Below the pieces are notes generated by a model. It was given only the letters and a program-made list of their open reading frames with translations, made no database searches and was not told the origin of the DNA. From positions 16,001-80,000 of the forward strand of contig CAAHEI010000039.1 in assembly GCA_900772475.1 (NCBI GenBank): DNA of 64,000 nt, written 5' to 3'. This DNA is from Clostridia bacterium (lineage in GTDB: Bacteria; Bacillota; Clostridia; TANB77; CAG-465). Below, in pieces: positions 18,141-29,900 of this stretch. Both the position numbers and the translations under genes were made by a program. The stretch's first letter is position 1. Every line of letters begins with the position of its first letter.

Positions 18141-20225
18141 TTAATTGTCTTTTTTTGTTCTTTGTGCAACGATTGTTTCAAGAACAGATTTTGGAACTTC
18201 TTCATAATGAGATGGTTCCATAGAGTAAACTCCTCTACCTTGTGTTCTAGATCTTAAATCTGTAGCATATCCAAACATTTCAGATAGTGGAATAAATGAG
18301 TGAATAGTTGTAGTTCCTTGAACTGTATCCATTCCTTCCATTCTACCACGTCTAGAGTTAACATCTCCGATAACATCTCCCATGTATTCTTCTGGAACAA
18401 TGATATCAACTTTCATTATTGGTTCTAATAATACGGCTCCACCTTGACGGCAAGCTTCTTTTAGAGCCATAGATCCAGCAATATGGAAAGCTGCTTCAGA
18501 TGAGTCAACGTCATGATATGAACCATCAACAAGTGCAACTTTAATATCTACAACAGGATATCCTGCTAAAATACCAGCTTTCATTGCATCTTGAACACCT
18601 TCGTCTGTTGGTTTAACATATTCCTTAGGAACAACACCACCAACAATTTTAGATGTAAATTCATAACCTTTTCCTGGTTCATTTGGTTCAACTTCTAACC
18701 AAACATCACCATATTGTCCTCTACCACCAGATTGTCTTATAAACTTACCTTGAACCTTAACAGGTTTTCTGATAGTTTCTTTATATGCAACTTGTGGTTT
18801 ACCAACATTAGCTTCTACTTTAAATTCTCTTTTCATTCTATCAACTATGATATCAAGATGTAATTCACCCATACCAGCGATGATAGTTTGACCAGTTTCT
18901 TGATCAGTATATGCTTTAAATGATGGATCTTCCTCAGCTAGTTTTTGTAAAGCTAAGTCCATTTTATCTTGGTCAGCTTTAGTTTTTGGTTCAATTGCAA
19001 CATCTATAACAGGTTCTGGGAACTCAATAGATTCAAGTATTATTGGAGCGTTTTCATCACATAAAGTATCTCCAGTAGATACATCTTTTAGTCCAACCGC
19101 ACAAGCTATGTCTCCGGCATATACCTTTGTTATATCTTGTCTGTTATTAGCATGCATTTGAATAAGTCTTCCTATTCTTTCCTTTTTGCCTTTATTAGCA
19201 TTTAATACATAAGAACCACTTTCTAATGTCCCTGAATAAACTCTAAAGAAAGTTAATTTTCCAACATATGGATCAGTCATTATTTTGAAAGCAAGTGCTG
19301 CAAATGGTTGATCGTCTGCTGAGATTCTTTCTTCTTCAGTTCCATCTTCTAGTACACCTTTTATATGAGGTATATCAGTTGGAGCTGGCATATAATCAAC
19401 AATGTTATCAAGTAATTCTTGAACACATTTGTTTTTATATGAACTTCCGCAAGTTACTGGAACTATTGTATTAGCTATTGTTCCTTTTCTAAGACCTTTT
19501 TTGATTTCTTCTTCAGTAAGTTCTTCACCCATTAAATATTTTTCCATTAATGCGTCATCTTGTTCTGCAACAGCTTCTACAAGTTTTGTTCTATATTCTT
19601 CAGCTAATTCTTTTAAATCATCTGGAATTGGTTCACGTCTAACATCTTTTCCAAGATCGTCATAGTGAATACAAGCATCCATTTTAACTAAATCAACTAG
19701 TCCTTTAAAAGTATCTTCTTTACCAATTGGTATAGCAATTGGTACTGCATTAGCTTGTAATCTTTCTTTTAATTGTTTTACACAGTTAAAGAAATCAGCT
19801 CCTGTAATATCCATTTTATTTACATATACCATTCTTGGAACGTTATATTTGTTTGCTTGTCTCCAAACAGTTTCAGATTGTGGTTGAACTCCACCTTTTG
19901 CACAAAGTACAGTAACTGAACCATCTAGAACTCTAAGAGATCTTTCAACTTCTATTGTAAAGTCAACGTGTCCTGGTGTATCAATAATGTTAATTCTGTT
20001 ATTGTTCCAGTAACATGTTGTAGCAGCAGAAGTTATTGTTATACCTCTTTCTTGTTCTTGAGCCATCCAGTCCATTGTAGCTCCACCATCATGAACTTCA
20101 CCTATTTTATGAGTTTTACCTGTATAAAATAGAATTCTTTCAGTAGTAGTAGTTTTACCAGCATCAATGTGTGCCATGATACCGATATTTCTTGTCCTCT
20201 CAAGAGGATATTCTCTACCTGCCAT
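18141..20225 (-). CDS. fusA: Elongation factor G
   Basis: This 694-aa translocase GTPase has [10 protein letters not shown] (about 17-26), DTPGHVDF and NKMD in the G domain, and domains II-V in the usual order with the conserved [13 protein letters not shown] region of domain IV. It moves tRNAs and mRNA through the ribosome after peptide bond formation. It sits between rpsG and tuf in the classical str order, starting 27 bases after rpsG behind AGGAGGAAGAAT. Confidence 0.98.
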   Translation of the reverse strand: MAGREYPLERTRNIGIMAHIDAGKTTTTERILFYTGKTHKIGEVHDGGATMDWMAQEQERGITITSAATTCYWNNNRINIIDTPGHVDFTIEVERSLRVLDGSVTVLCAKGGVQPQSETVWRQANKYNVPRMVYVNKMDITGADFFNCVKQLKERLQANAVPIAIPIGKEDTFKGLVDLVKMDACIHYDDLGKDVRREPIPDDLKELAEEYRTKLVEAVAEQDDALMEKYLMGEELTEEEIKKGLRKGTIANTIVPVTCGSSYKNKCVQELLDNIVDYMPAPTDIPHIKGVLEDGTEEERISADDQPFAALAFKIMTDPYVGKLTFFRVYSGTLESGSYVLNANKGKKERIGRLIQMHANNRQDITKVYAGDIACAVGLKDVSTGDTLCDENAPIILESIEFPEPVIDVAIEPKTKADQDKMDLALQKLAEEDPSFKAYTDQETGQTIIAGMGELHLDIIVDRMKREFKVEANVGKPQVAYKETIRKPVKVQGKFIRQSGGRGQYGDVWLEVEPNEPGKGYEFTSKIVGGVVPKEYVKPTDEGVQDAMKAGILAGYPVVDIKVALVDGSYHDVDSSEAAFHIAGSMALKEACRQGGAVLLEPIMKVDIIVPEEYMGDVIGDVNSRRGRMEGMDTVQGTTTIHSFIPLSEMFGYATDLRSRTQGRGVYSMEPSHYEEVPKSVLETIVAQRTKKDN

Positions 20226-20252
20226 TTATTCTTCCTCCTTTTTATCTTAGGA

Positions 20253-20762
<510 letters not shown>

Positions 20763-20795
20763 TCAAAAAGGTACTCAAAAACTTTAATTTCTGTA

Positions 20796-20833
20796 AGGGG
20801 CTAGAGTTTAATTTATTTTAAACTTAAGCACCT
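20796..20833 (-). promoter_or_regulatory. Intercistronic hairpin between rpsL and rpsG
   Basis: A 7-bp stem with one mismatch (20796-20802 with 20827-20833) and an inner 5-bp stem form an imperfect hairpin in the mRNA between rpsL and rpsG. Its place matches the S7 translational operator of E. coli, but the sequence similarity was not tested. Confidence 0.35.
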
Positions 20834-20842
20834 ACTCTTATT

Positions 20843-21259
20843 TTATTTTTTCTTTGCTCTTTTTGCACCATATTTTGATTTTGCTTGTACTCTGTCTGCA
20901 ACACCTGCAGTATCAAGTACACCTCTTACAATGTGGTAACGTACACCTGGTAGATCTTTTACTCTTCCACCTCTAATTAAAACAACACTGTGTTCTTGTA
21001 GGTTATGACCAATTCCTGGAATATATGCTGTTACTTCCATTGTATTAGAAAGTCTAACTCTGGCTACTTTACGTAAAGCTGAGTTTGGCTTTTTAGGAGT
21101 TTGTGTTTTTACAACTGTACAAACACCTCTTTTTTGTGGAGAAGATTGATTAGTAGCAGATTTTGTACGAGAATTGTATCCTCTTTGTAATGCTGGTGAT
21201 TTTGATTTTGTTACTTTATCTTGTCTTCCCTTTCTTACTAATTGGCTAAATGTAGGCAC
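20843..21259 (-). CDS. rpsL: 30S ribosomal protein S12
   Basis: The 138-aa basic protein begins with GTG behind GGGAGGTG. The decoding-site loops [11 protein letters not shown] and the [18 protein letters not shown] region are intact; the two lysines that mutate to give streptomycin resistance in other bacteria are both the sensitive type. It is the first gene of the str operon and is driven by a strong promoter at 21309-21337. Confidence 0.97.
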   Translation of the reverse strand: MPTFSQLVRKGRQDKVTKSKSPALQRGYNSRTKSATNQSSPQKRGVCTVVKTQTPKKPNSALRKVARVRLSNTMEVTAYIPGIGHNLQEHSVVLIRGGRVKDLPGVRYHIVRGVLDTAGVADRVQAKSKYGAKRAKKK

Positions 21260-21308
21260 TCTAAGTTCACCTCCCTTTCATGTTTACTTACTTAACGCAA
21301 GTACTTAA

Positions 21309-21337
21309 ATTATACAGCAAACTAGTACAAAAGTCAA
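21309..21337 (-). promoter_or_regulatory. Promoter of the str operon
   Basis: TTGACT (21337-21332), a 17-base spacer and a perfect TATAAT (21314-21309) on the minus strand lie about 50 bases before rpsL. Confidence 0.75.
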
Positions 21338-21771
21338 GAAAAAATATGTATTTTGCCTTAATGAACCTTATTTAAAGTTACTATTTAAACTATAGTTAAC
21401 CAAAAACACAAAATCAAATTTTATTAGTAATATATTCTACATAATAAATTTAATATTCTGTCTCTAAAAAATTAGCAATAATTGTTTTAAATTGCCTTAT
21501 ATCAGCAGCTATTCTATAACAGTTGATTTTTTTCAACTAGCATACTTTGAATGAAGCCTTTTATTATTATAATTAATGGTTTTTTTATACATTTCTTAAT
21601 AGTATTTATATGTAATTGTATTACATGTGATACATTTTGTGCCTATTTAACCTAAAAACAATATTTTAAGTTGTTTATATAATACTGTCTTTACAGTATA
21701 ATTTAATAAATATTTAACTTAAGATATTTATCTATATATTAAATAGTCATTAGAAAGGATTGAGTTTGTGT
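21338..21771. other. Intergenic stretch between rpsL and the XRE gene
   Basis: About 430 AT-rich bases separate divergent genes. The left end is the str promoter; the right end holds AAAGGA, a weak ribosome binding site for the regulator. No coding potential, tRNA or clear structured RNA is seen in the middle. Confidence 0.5.
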
Positions 21772-22110
21772 ATGAAAAGAGTAGATGAACAAAACATAGT
21801 TATTGGAAAAAAATTAAAAGAATATAGAGAAAATAGAGGTTATACACAAGAAGATGTTGCTAAAGAAATTGAAGTTAATCCTAAACATTATGGAAGAATT
21901 GAAAGAGGTGAAAATTCTTGCACTATTTCAAATTTAATAACTTTGTGTAATCTTTTTGGTATAAGTACTGAAGAAATTATAGGCTCACTTATCTCAACTA
22001 AACCTGATGATGGTATTAGTAATGATTTTCAAAAACTTACACTAGAGGATAAATTATCTGTTTCTAGCTATATTGATTTTTTAATTTCAAAATATAAAGA
22101 ACAAAAATAA
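21772..22110 (+). CDS. XRE-family helix-turn-helix regulator, 112 aa
   Basis: The N-terminal Cro/C1-type domain (about 9-65) contains IGKKLKEYRENRGYTQEDVA and the recognition helix region NPKHYGRIERGENSC. A C-terminal helical tail of about 35 residues (SVSSYIDFLISKYKEQK) may mediate dimerisation. I use ATG 21772; a TTG four codons earlier sits directly on the AAAGGA site. Its target is unknown. It is on the plus strand, at the edge of a stretch that may be a small acquired region (to about 22,890), and ends at a clear terminator. Confidence 0.8.
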   Translation: MKRVDEQNIVIGKKLKEYRENRGYTQEDVAKEIEVNPKHYGRIERGENSCTISNLITLCNLFGISTEEIIGSLISTKPDDGISNDFQKLTLEDKLSVSSYIDFLISKYKEQK

Positions 22111-22117
22111 CTTTGTC

Positions 22118-22152
22118 ACCACTAACTGCTTTTGTAGTTAGTGGTATTTTTA
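22118..22152 (+). terminator. Terminator after the 112-aa XRE gene
   Basis: A 10-bp stem (22118-22127 with 22136-22145) is followed by ATTTTT. Confidence 0.75.
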
Positions 22153-22515
22153 AAGATGTTGTATTTAAGTTTCCACCTATCTTTAGATCGCTTTTTTTTA
22201 ACGGTCGATGTTCTCAGCCATTACTCATCGTAATTTTTTGACAAAAAAGAGATTATATGTTAATGTCAAATATTTTTAGAGTTTTTTGGTAAAAATTCAC
22301 TCGCACTTCGTGCAAACAATTTAAAGTCTAATTTTTACAATATCACAAGAAGATATTTTTTCTATTACTCTGCTCAACGCTAAAAGCTTTCCTGAACCAC
22401 ACACATAGTATGTGGTTTTCTCTAATAACATCAAGAAATAAGAAAAATTAAAATTTTTCTTTCTAAGAGTTGCTTTCGCAACTCTTTTTTTATACACTTT
22501 ATTTAAGAGGTAAAA
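22153..22515. other. Gene-free stretch of about 360 bases, contents unclear
   Basis: This stretch holds several small hairpins (for example GCAC-TTC-GTGC near 22300) and ends with an intrinsic-terminator-like stem (22466-22473 with 22478-22485, then seven T) just 30 bases before the next gene. A plus-strand non-coding RNA ending there is possible. Frames of 23 codons (plus) and 36 codons (minus) occur but lack ribosome binding sites. No known riboswitch class is recognised. Confidence 0.35.
22466..22492 (+). terminator. Intrinsic terminator upstream of the 124-aa gene
   Basis: An 8-bp stem with a TTTC loop is followed by seven T on the plus strand. No gene ends here, so it may end an unrecognised RNA or act as an attenuator of the next gene. 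Confidence 0.6.
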
Positions 22516-22890
22516 ATGGAAAATAAAAAAGTAATTAAAGAAAATGAATTTATAGAATTCTATAATTCTAGACGATATGAAGCTAATTGTTTTAATGAAG
22601 ATAGTTCTCTAAATAAAAATCATAATTCTTTTAAATCAACTGGGCTAATTGCTTCTATTTTTGGAGATCATTGGAAAGAAGTTTATCTTAAAAACAAAAA
22701 AATTATTGATAGTCTTAGACCTAATGCTCCAATTAAAGCTGTTTTACAATTTGAACAAGAAGATGAATGGAACGGTTTGCCTATTTCCACTCCTCCTTAT
22801 ACTATTTGTTCTAAATGTAATTTTGATAAATGTGTTCCAATTGATTATGTATCAAAGAGAGGTTTTCATCACATTTTTAAGGATAATTAA
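22516..22890 (+). CDS. Hypothetical protein, possibly a relict of an IS91-type transposase N-terminus
   Basis: This 124-aa protein starts behind AAGAGG. Its middle part, STGLIASIFGDHWKEVYLKN and the following IDSLRPNA, resembles the N-terminal zinc-binding region of IS91-like transposases as I remember them. The usual cysteine cluster is reduced to CSKCNFDKC (about 98-106), and the catalytic part is absent. It may be a truncated transposase end or a domesticated fragment. No catalytic role can be assigned. It is followed by about 110 bases without features and then by a terminator of the convergent von Willebrand gene. Confidence 0.45.
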   Translation: MENKKVIKENEFIEFYNSRRYEANCFNEDSSLNKNHNSFKSTGLIASIFGDHWKEVYLKNKKIIDSLRPNAPIKAVLQFEQEDEWNGLPISTPPYTICSKCNFDKCVPIDYVSKRGFHHIFKDN

Positions 22891-23004
22891 TTTATATTCG
22901 CCTATATTGTTTACATATAAATAAGGTTATGCTTTAGTCATTTTGGTTTGCCTAATTTTTTTCATTTTTATTACAATCAATATGACTTTCATATTATATA
23001 AAAG

Positions 23005-23042
23005 AAATTCAGACTACTTTTAAATATAGTCTGAATTTGTTT
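23005..23042. terminator. Terminator after the VWA gene
   Basis: A perfect 12-bp stem (23005-23016 with 23027-23038) with a 10-base loop lies downstream of the minus-strand gene ending at 23079; AT-rich tails are present on both sides. Confidence 0.7.
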
Positions 23043-23078
23043 ATTTGTCTTTATATATTAATTATTTTTTTATTGTTG

Positions 23079-25544
23079 TTATAGATTAACATCCACATTA
23101 GGTATACTAACAGAAACGCTTACTTTTTTATCATTATATGTAAATTTATATTGATAAGCATTTTTATTATTTCCCTCTAAAGAGTTATATATTTTTGTTC
23201 TTCTTACATCAAGATATTGATGATTACCACCATAATTACTATCATACACTTCTAATTTTATATGATTATCATCATTTATATCAATTAAAACTTTTTGTAA
23301 ACATACTGTATAATCATTATTTAAGACAAGGAGTGGAACTTTACCTTTTTGAGTGATATCTGTAATATATTTATATGCTTTATCTGGATCAGTCTCAAAA
23401 GATATTCTTTCGTCTCTATATTTTAATATATCTAATCTATATATTGCTTTTATAAACTGTTGATCATCATCTTCTAGTTTATTTTTTTTGTCATCTCGTT
23501 CATCATTAGAAAAATCATTATTTATTATATAGTTTTCATATTTTTTAAATCCTGAATTTTCTGATTTAGAATTCAAGTAATAATATGAAAATTTATAATC
23601 ATTAAATTCTTTTTTGTACTTGCTAGCTATTTCAAGAACGCCATTATTAACGGATGTGGACATAAAATCATTTGGAATTTCTTTCATAAACTTTAAATCC
23701 TTTAATTCGTAATTGTACAATATAGAATTTTTATTTATATTACCAATATTTATTTCATAGCCTGGTGCTTTTAACATTTCACCAGTTTGAGTGTTTTTAA
23801 CAGATATATCACTTAATTTACTTCTCATTGTTCCCTCGTAGTATAATTTTGAAAAAAGAGACATACCATACGTTGCACCATAATTACTTGATGTAGTTGA
23901 AAAGTTTTGGACTGGCATTCCATTTTTTTTAGCTAAAAAATCATTATTTCTATATATTATATAATCATCATTTGAATCTTTATTTAAATCAACAAATCCG
24001 TAATTTATTTCAGCCGAAATAAGTTCAAATATGTCACTTAGTACCTCTGAATTTAATGCATAGTAATACTTTCCCTTTGTTTCTGTAGCAATTTTTTGTA
24101 ATACTTCTGTATCTAGGTCATCTCCTAACCCAATAGTAAATACTCTAACGCCTTTCTCTTTTGCTTCTTTTGTAGCATTTTCTATTTTTCTACTATCATA
24201 TCCTTCAACTCCACCTGTATCTTTTCCGTCTGTAAGAAGTATCATATATTTTCTTACTTCTTTATTGTTAGTATCAAACTGTTTTAAGCCACCTTCTAAT
24301 GCATTTCCAATATATGTTCCTGTAAATTTTTCAGTTAAAGTTTTAATACTGTTTATTTTTTCTTTAACTTTTTCTTTATCGCTAGTCAAAGGACAAAGTT
24401 CTTCATACTGAAACGTAAACTTACCTGCACCAAATTTATAATCTCCTTTTAATTTGTCCACTATTCTATTGGATAAATCAACTCTCTTAAACTGCGTATC
24501 ATTTTCTCCGCTTTCATTAACAATTTCTGATGAATACATTGAACCTGAGTTATCAATTACAAACATTAATTCAGTTGATACTTTCTCTTTCATTTTTGAA
24601 GAATCAGCAATAAAATACTTACCGCTATCTGTTATTTTAACTGATATAGTCGATAAATCCGCATTTACCTTTGAATCCTGTTTTATAAAATTGTTATTGT
24701 CAATATCCATTTTATACACTGCAAGTGATGATTCGGCAAGTCCTTTTTGGGATAATAAATTCTTATCATATTTTATATTCATATTTGCATTATCAACAGT
24801 TCCTTTTAAATTCACACTATATACCTTTGATAAAACAGCTGAAATTTCATTTATAGTTTTCAGATCATACATATCTACTGTTGTTTTTGAAATATTATCA
24901 GTACCATTGACCTCTATTTCTACTCCAATATTTTCTAATTTTAAATTATATTTTAATTTTCTTTCATCATCTTGAACTGAATCACTTTTACTTTCTTTTT
25001 CAATTGGATTTAATCCTAATACTACTTCAGTTCCATCCTCCACAACATCTCCATCTGTATCCTGTTTATTAGGATCAGTATTTAATTTTTCGCTTTCATA
25101 ATTATTACTTAATCCATCATCGTCTATATCTATATATTCAATATTATCATTGTTTTGTAAAGAAAGCTCACCTAACTGATTTTCAAGTAATGTAATATTT
25201 TTGCTTTTTGTTTTTTTATTTGATGTTACTGTTATAGTATATGTACCCTCCTTTTTAGGCAATTCCCATACAACATCGCTTCCCTTATTTGCATTTAAAC
25301 TTCCATCTGAAACTTGCCAATCTATATCAAATTTTTTTCCAGATTTTTTTTCTGCAACAGCTCCTATTTTTATTTCATTTTGCATTGTTGCGATCACATC
25401 TGCATCATCACCTGTAAATGAAATTTTAATTGGATCATATAATGCAGAAAAAGTTAACATACCAATAATTAATGCAACAATAACACCTACGACTATTAAT
25501 ATTATTTTTTTATAATCTTCCCATATTTCTTGTATTATTTCCAT
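23079..25544 (-). CDS. Surface protein with von Willebrand factor A domain
   Basis: This 821-aa protein has an N-terminal membrane segment (about 13-35), an Ig-like beta domain (about 40-125) and a thrombospondin-type-3-like calcium loop (DIDDDGLSNNYESEKLNTDP, about 137-156) followed by a second repeat. A VWA domain (about 325-510) has a complete metal site starting D331-N-S-G-S. A C-terminal part of about 300 residues is unrecognised. VWA domains bind protein ligands, often as adhesins or assembly scaffolds. It is anchored outside the cell by its N-terminus. It is preceded by a transglutaminase-like gene 9 bases away, a pairing that suggests a shared surface function. Confidence 0.82.
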   Translation of the reverse strand: MEIIQEIWEDYKKIILIVVGVIVALIIGMLTFSALYDPIKISFTGDDADVIATMQNEIKIGAVAEKKSGKKFDIDWQVSDGSLNANKGSDVVWELPKKEGTYTITVTSNKKTKSKNITLLENQLGELSLQNNDNIEYIDIDDDGLSNNYESEKLNTDPNKQDTDGDVVEDGTEVVLGLNPIEKESKSDSVQDDERKLKYNLKLENIGVEIEVNGTDNISKTTVDMYDLKTINEISAVLSKVYSVNLKGTVDNANMNIKYDKNLLSQKGLAESSLAVYKMDIDNNNFIKQDSKVNADLSTISVKITDSGKYFIADSSKMKEKVSTELMFVIDNSGSMYSSEIVNESGENDTQFKRVDLSNRIVDKLKGDYKFGAGKFTFQYEELCPLTSDKEKVKEKINSIKTLTEKFTGTYIGNALEGGLKQFDTNNKEVRKYMILLTDGKDTGGVEGYDSRKIENATKEAKEKGVRVFTIGLGDDLDTEVLQKIATETKGKYYYALNSEVLSDIFELISAEINYGFVDLNKDSNDDYIIYRNNDFLAKKNGMPVQNFSTTSSNYGATYGMSLFSKLYYEGTMRSKLSDISVKNTQTGEMLKAPGYEINIGNINKNSILYNYELKDLKFMKEIPNDFMSTSVNNGVLEIASKYKKEFNDYKFSYYYLNSKSENSGFKKYENYIINNDFSNDERDDKKNKLEDDDQQFIKAIYRLDILKYRDERISFETDPDKAYKYITDITQKGKVPLLVLNNDYTVCLQKVLIDINDDNHIKLEVYDSNYGGNHQYLDVRRTKIYNSLEGNNKNAYQYKFTYNDKKVSVSVSIPNVDVNL

Positions 25545-25553
25545 GTTTACCTC

Positions 25554-26765
25554 CTAATTATTTTTCAATACTATATATGTGTTTAGAATATTATAATAGT
25601 TAAATTTATTTTGATTCTCATCTATATATTTGCTATATTTATCATCTTGAAAAACGTAAACCATTTTGTCAGGTATAGCTCTTACATTTAAATCAACAGC
25701 AAATTCAACTAAATTTTCATCTTTATTATTGTCTAATATTTTTTTAAATTTAATTGAAAAATTATCACTATTTGATATATATTTTTCCATTTTAATATAA
25801 TAATTATATTTCGTAGAAACTGCATTTGGTATTTTTTCTTCCAAATCAATTGTATTTGATTTTTTTATTTGTTCACCTGTTATATTAAAATATGAATGAA
25901 TTATTTCTTCAAATTGATCTTTTTCATTTTTTATAGATTTATCTGATGTTAAATCAACATGATACCATTCATTTTCTAAATTAACCATATTCCAAGCATG
26001 TGCTTGATTTTGCAGATATCCTGTTATCATTATATTATTAATTCCAACTTTATTTAGAGCAATCATAAAAGTCTTTGATAACCCATCACATACCGCTTTT
26101 TTTGACACCAAACATCCATAAATACTGTGACTTTCTTCAGGCACCTCATTTATATCTGTATATTTATAATATGTTGCTATTTTACATATTTTATCATGTA
26201 TATATAGCTCAGCTTCAAATGGATCCATATTCTTAGCTTCATTCACAATTGGATTTAAAACGTCATTTATCTCACTTATTTTATTATTTAAATCGTTTTT
26301 ATCCTTTACAGAATAGCTAAGTTCAACTTCAATTCTTTTCGAATTTACCAAATCTATTGTTGATACAGTATAATCATTATTTACATAGAATACTTCTGGA
26401 TGATCTAAAAACAAATTTTGAATGGCTCCTTTTACATCTTGCATTGTGGTATTATCATCCACATAATTGTAATCTTTTATTTTAACTTTAGTATTCAAGT
26501 TTTTTATTGATAGTGCTATTTCTCTGTATATACTCTTTTGCTGTTCACTTAATGTATTATAATAAAAATTATTACTAATTGAATTTAATTCATTAATTTG
26601 TAATTCATTTATATTTGATATCGTATCATTCTTTTGCGAAAACTTATCTACTGCGTCCTCCATACTAATTACAATCTGATTTGCTAATTTTTTATCAGTT
26701 ACAATTAAAAAAGTAAAAAATATAACTATAACAAAAATTAAGCCTAAAATTATTTTCTTTTTCAT
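25554..26765 (-). CDS. Membrane-anchored transglutaminase-like protein
   Basis: I use ATG 26765 behind GAGGTATTTT; a possible start four codons earlier has no better site. The 403-aa protein has an N-terminal anchor or signal peptide (about 4-22). Its transglutaminase-like (papain-fold) domain has a complete triad: C226 in KKAVCDGLS, H257 in QAHAWNMV and D271 in YHVDLTSD. Bacterial members are mostly peptidases or crosslinkers of surface proteins or peptidoglycan. It is the first gene of a two-gene operon with the VWA surface protein, which may be its substrate; this is inference. Confidence 0.85.
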   Translation of the reverse strand: MKKKIILGLIFVIVIFFTFLIVTDKKLANQIVISMEDAVDKFSQKNDTISNINELQINELNSISNNFYYNTLSEQQKSIYREIALSIKNLNTKVKIKDYNYVDDNTTMQDVKGAIQNLFLDHPEVFYVNNDYTVSTIDLVNSKRIEVELSYSVKDKNDLNNKISEINDVLNPIVNEAKNMDPFEAELYIHDKICKIATYYKYTDINEVPEESHSIYGCLVSKKAVCDGLSKTFMIALNKVGINNIMITGYLQNQAHAWNMVNLENEWYHVDLTSDKSIKNEKDQFEEIIHSYFNITGEQIKKSNTIDLEEKIPNAVSTKYNYYIKMEKYISNSDNFSIKFKKILDNNKDENLVEFAVDLNVRAIPDKMVYVFQDDKYSKYIDENQNKFNYYNILNTYIVLKNN

Positions 26766-26784
26766 AAAATACCTCACACATTAT

Positions 26785-26813
26785 ATTTTAATATATAAAT
26801 AGAACAAATTCAA
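26785..26813 (-). promoter_or_regulatory. Promoter of the transglutaminase/VWA operon
   Basis: TTGAAT (26813-26808), a 17-base spacer and TAAAAT (26790-26785) on the minus strand lie about 20 bases before the start at 26765. Confidence 0.45.
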
Positions 26814-26933
26814 TACATTATCTAATTTTTTTAGATTAATAAATAATTTAGTAATTAATATTTAAAATAGGTATAATTAAAAATTTAATAAATGTAATTA
26901 AACAAGAATAGTTGATATTTACACTTTGCCTAT

Positions 26934-26972
26934 AGAAAAATAATAAGGTACTCATCACTAAGCACCTTATTA
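26934..26972 (-). terminator. Terminator of rpoBC
   Basis: A perfect 9-bp stem (26941-26949 with 26964-26972) is followed on the minus strand by TTTTTC. It begins 7 bases after the rpoC stop codon. Confidence 0.8.
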
Positions 26973-26978
26973 TATATT

Positions 26979-29900
26979 TTATTCGACTTCATCAATTAAA
27001 TCTTTATCTGGTATTATATACTTTTCAATATTTGTATTAGTTTCTTCTTTTACTTCTTCAGGGGATTCAACTTTAATATCATTGTAATCTACAACACCTG
27101 TTCCTGCTGGAATTAAACGACCAATTATAACATTTTCTTTTAATCCCTGTAGTTTATCTACTTTTCCTTTAAGAGCAGCATCTGTAAGTACCCTTGCAGT
27201 TTCTTGGAATGAAGCAGCAGATAAGAACGAATCAGTTTGAAGTGCTACTTTTGTTATTCCAAGTAAAGTTTTCTTACCTTTTGCAAGTTTCTTTCCTTTT
27301 TCACTTGCAAGTTTGTTTTCATAATTAAAGTCTGTCATATCAACTGTTGATCCTGTTATTAGATTAGTTTCACCTGAATCTTCAATAAATATTTTTCTTA
27401 ACATTTGACGTCCAACAATTTCAATATGTTTATCATTAATATGAACACCTTGAGTTCTATATACTTTTTGGACTTCTTCAATTAAGTAATTTTCAACAGC
27501 TATATCACCTTTTATACGAATAATATCATGCGGATCAAGAGAACCTTCTGTAATTCTATCTCCAGCTTTTATTTTTTGTCCATTTGATACTGATATTCTC
27601 ATTCCAAATGGTATTACATATCTTTCTGTATGTTTATCATCAGATGTAACTATTACTTCTTTATTAGTTGAATTATTTCCTATTGTTACAGTACCATCAA
27701 TTTCAGTTACCATAGCAACACCTTTTGGTTTTCTGGCTTCAAATAATTCTTCAACACGAGGAAGACCTTGTGTAATATCTGAACCTGCAACACCACCACT
27801 ATGAATTGTTCTCATTGTAAGCTGTGTACCTGGCTCACCTATTGATTGTGCAGCAATTATACCGACTGCTTCACCAGGACTAATTGGCTCACCTGTTGCA
27901 AGGTTTTTACCATAACATTTACTACATACTCCTCTAACAGATTCACAAGTAAAGGCAGAACGTATTTTAACTTTTGTAATTCCATGTTTAATAATATCTT
28001 CAACAATATCTGGAGTTACATATGTATTTCTTTCATATAATACATTTCCTTTTTCATCAAGAAGATCTTCTGCAAGATATCTTCCTTCAATTCTTTCTTC
28101 AAGTTTTTCTACTGGCTCTCCACTTTCCATAATTGCTTCAACTTCAAATCCATGATGTGTTCCACAATCATCTTCAGCAACAACAACATCCTGGTTAACA
28201 TCAACAAGTCTTCTTGTCAAGTATCCAGAGTCAGCTGTTCTTAAAGCAGTATCTGCAAGACCTTTTCTAGCACCATGTGATGCAATAAAGAATTCAAGAA
28301 CATCCAAACCTTCTTTAAAGTTTGATTTAATAGGTAACTCTATTGTTCTACCCATTGTATCTGCCATAAGTCCACGCATACCACCAAGCTGTCTTATCTG
28401 AGTTGGGTTACCTCTGGCACCAGTATTAGCCATCATTTGAAGTGGATTCATTATGTTTGGATTATTCATGATTTCACTTTGAATTTCATCTGTAGCATCA
28501 GACCAAATTTTAATAATTTCTTTATATCTTTCATCATTTGATATAAGTCCACGTTTATAATTTTTTAATACCTTTTCAGCTTCTTCTTCAGCTTTAGCAA
28601 GAATTTGTGGTTTATTTTCTGGTATTTCTATATCTGATACAGATACTGTTACACCAGCTTTTGTTGAATATTTATATCCATACTTTTTAATATTATCAAG
28701 AACAATTGCAGTCTCTGTAATTCCATGTTTAGCAATACATTTATCAACAATTTGTCCAAGTTGTTTTTTCTTAGCTTCGAAATCTATTTCAAGCTTTAGA
28801 AGATTTTCTTCTTTAGATCTATCTACAAAACCAATGTCTTGTGGAATAAAGCTATTGAATATTAATCTTCCTACAGTTGCATCTATAATTCCGGTATGAA
28901 CTTTTCCATCAATTTCTTTTGATACCCTTACTCTTATTGGTGCATGTATTCCAACAACACCTTGATCATAAGCCATAAGTGCTTCGTCCATATTTGAAAA
29001 GACTTTTCCTTCGCCTTTTTCTCCTTCTAGTTTTACTGTAAGATAGAAACTTCCAAGTATCATATCCATTGATGGAACAGTTACTGGTTTACCATCTTGT
29101 AATTTTAAAAGATTATTTGAAGCAAGCATTAGCATTTTTGCTTCTGCAACAGCCTCAGGAGAAAGTGGTACGTGAACAGCCATTTGGTCACCATCAAAGT
29201 CAGCATTAAATGCTGTACATACTAATGGATGAAGTTTTATAGCTCTACCATCAACAAGTACGGGTTCAAAAGCTTGAATACCAAGTCTATGAAGTGTAGG
29301 TGCACGGTTTAGCATTACTGGTCTATTTTTTATAACATCTTCAAGTACATCCCAAACCTCAACTGCAGTTCTCTCAACCATCCTCTTTGCATTTTTTATA
29401 TTAAATGCCATTCCTCTTTTTACTAGTTCCTTCATAACAAAAGGTTTGAATAGCTCTAAAGCCATTTCTCTTGGAAGACCACATTGATAAATTTTAAGTT
29501 CAGGTCCAACAACAATAACAGAACGTCCTGAGTAGTCAACCCTTTTTCCAAGTAAGTTTTGTCTAAATCTTCCCTGTTTTCCTTTTAACATATCTGTTAA
29601 TGATTTAAGTGCTCTTCCACCAGCACCAGTAATTGGTTTACCACGTCTTCCATTGTCAATTAAAGCATCAACTGCTTCTTGTAACATTCTTTTTTCATTT
29701 CTAACGATTATATCAGGTGCTTCTAATTCTAATAATCTTTTCAATCTGTTATTTCTATTTATAACTCTTCTGTATAAATCGTTTAGATCAGATGTAGCAA
29801 ATCTTCCACCATCTAATTGAACCATAGGACGAAGATCTGGAGGTATTACTGGTAATACTTCTAATATCATCCACTCAGGTTTGTTTCCTGATTCTAAAAA

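Noticed and set aside
22319..22429. Minus-strand 36-codon frame (start near 22,429)
   Set aside because: It has no ribosome binding site and no clear promoter, and its composition is not distinctive.
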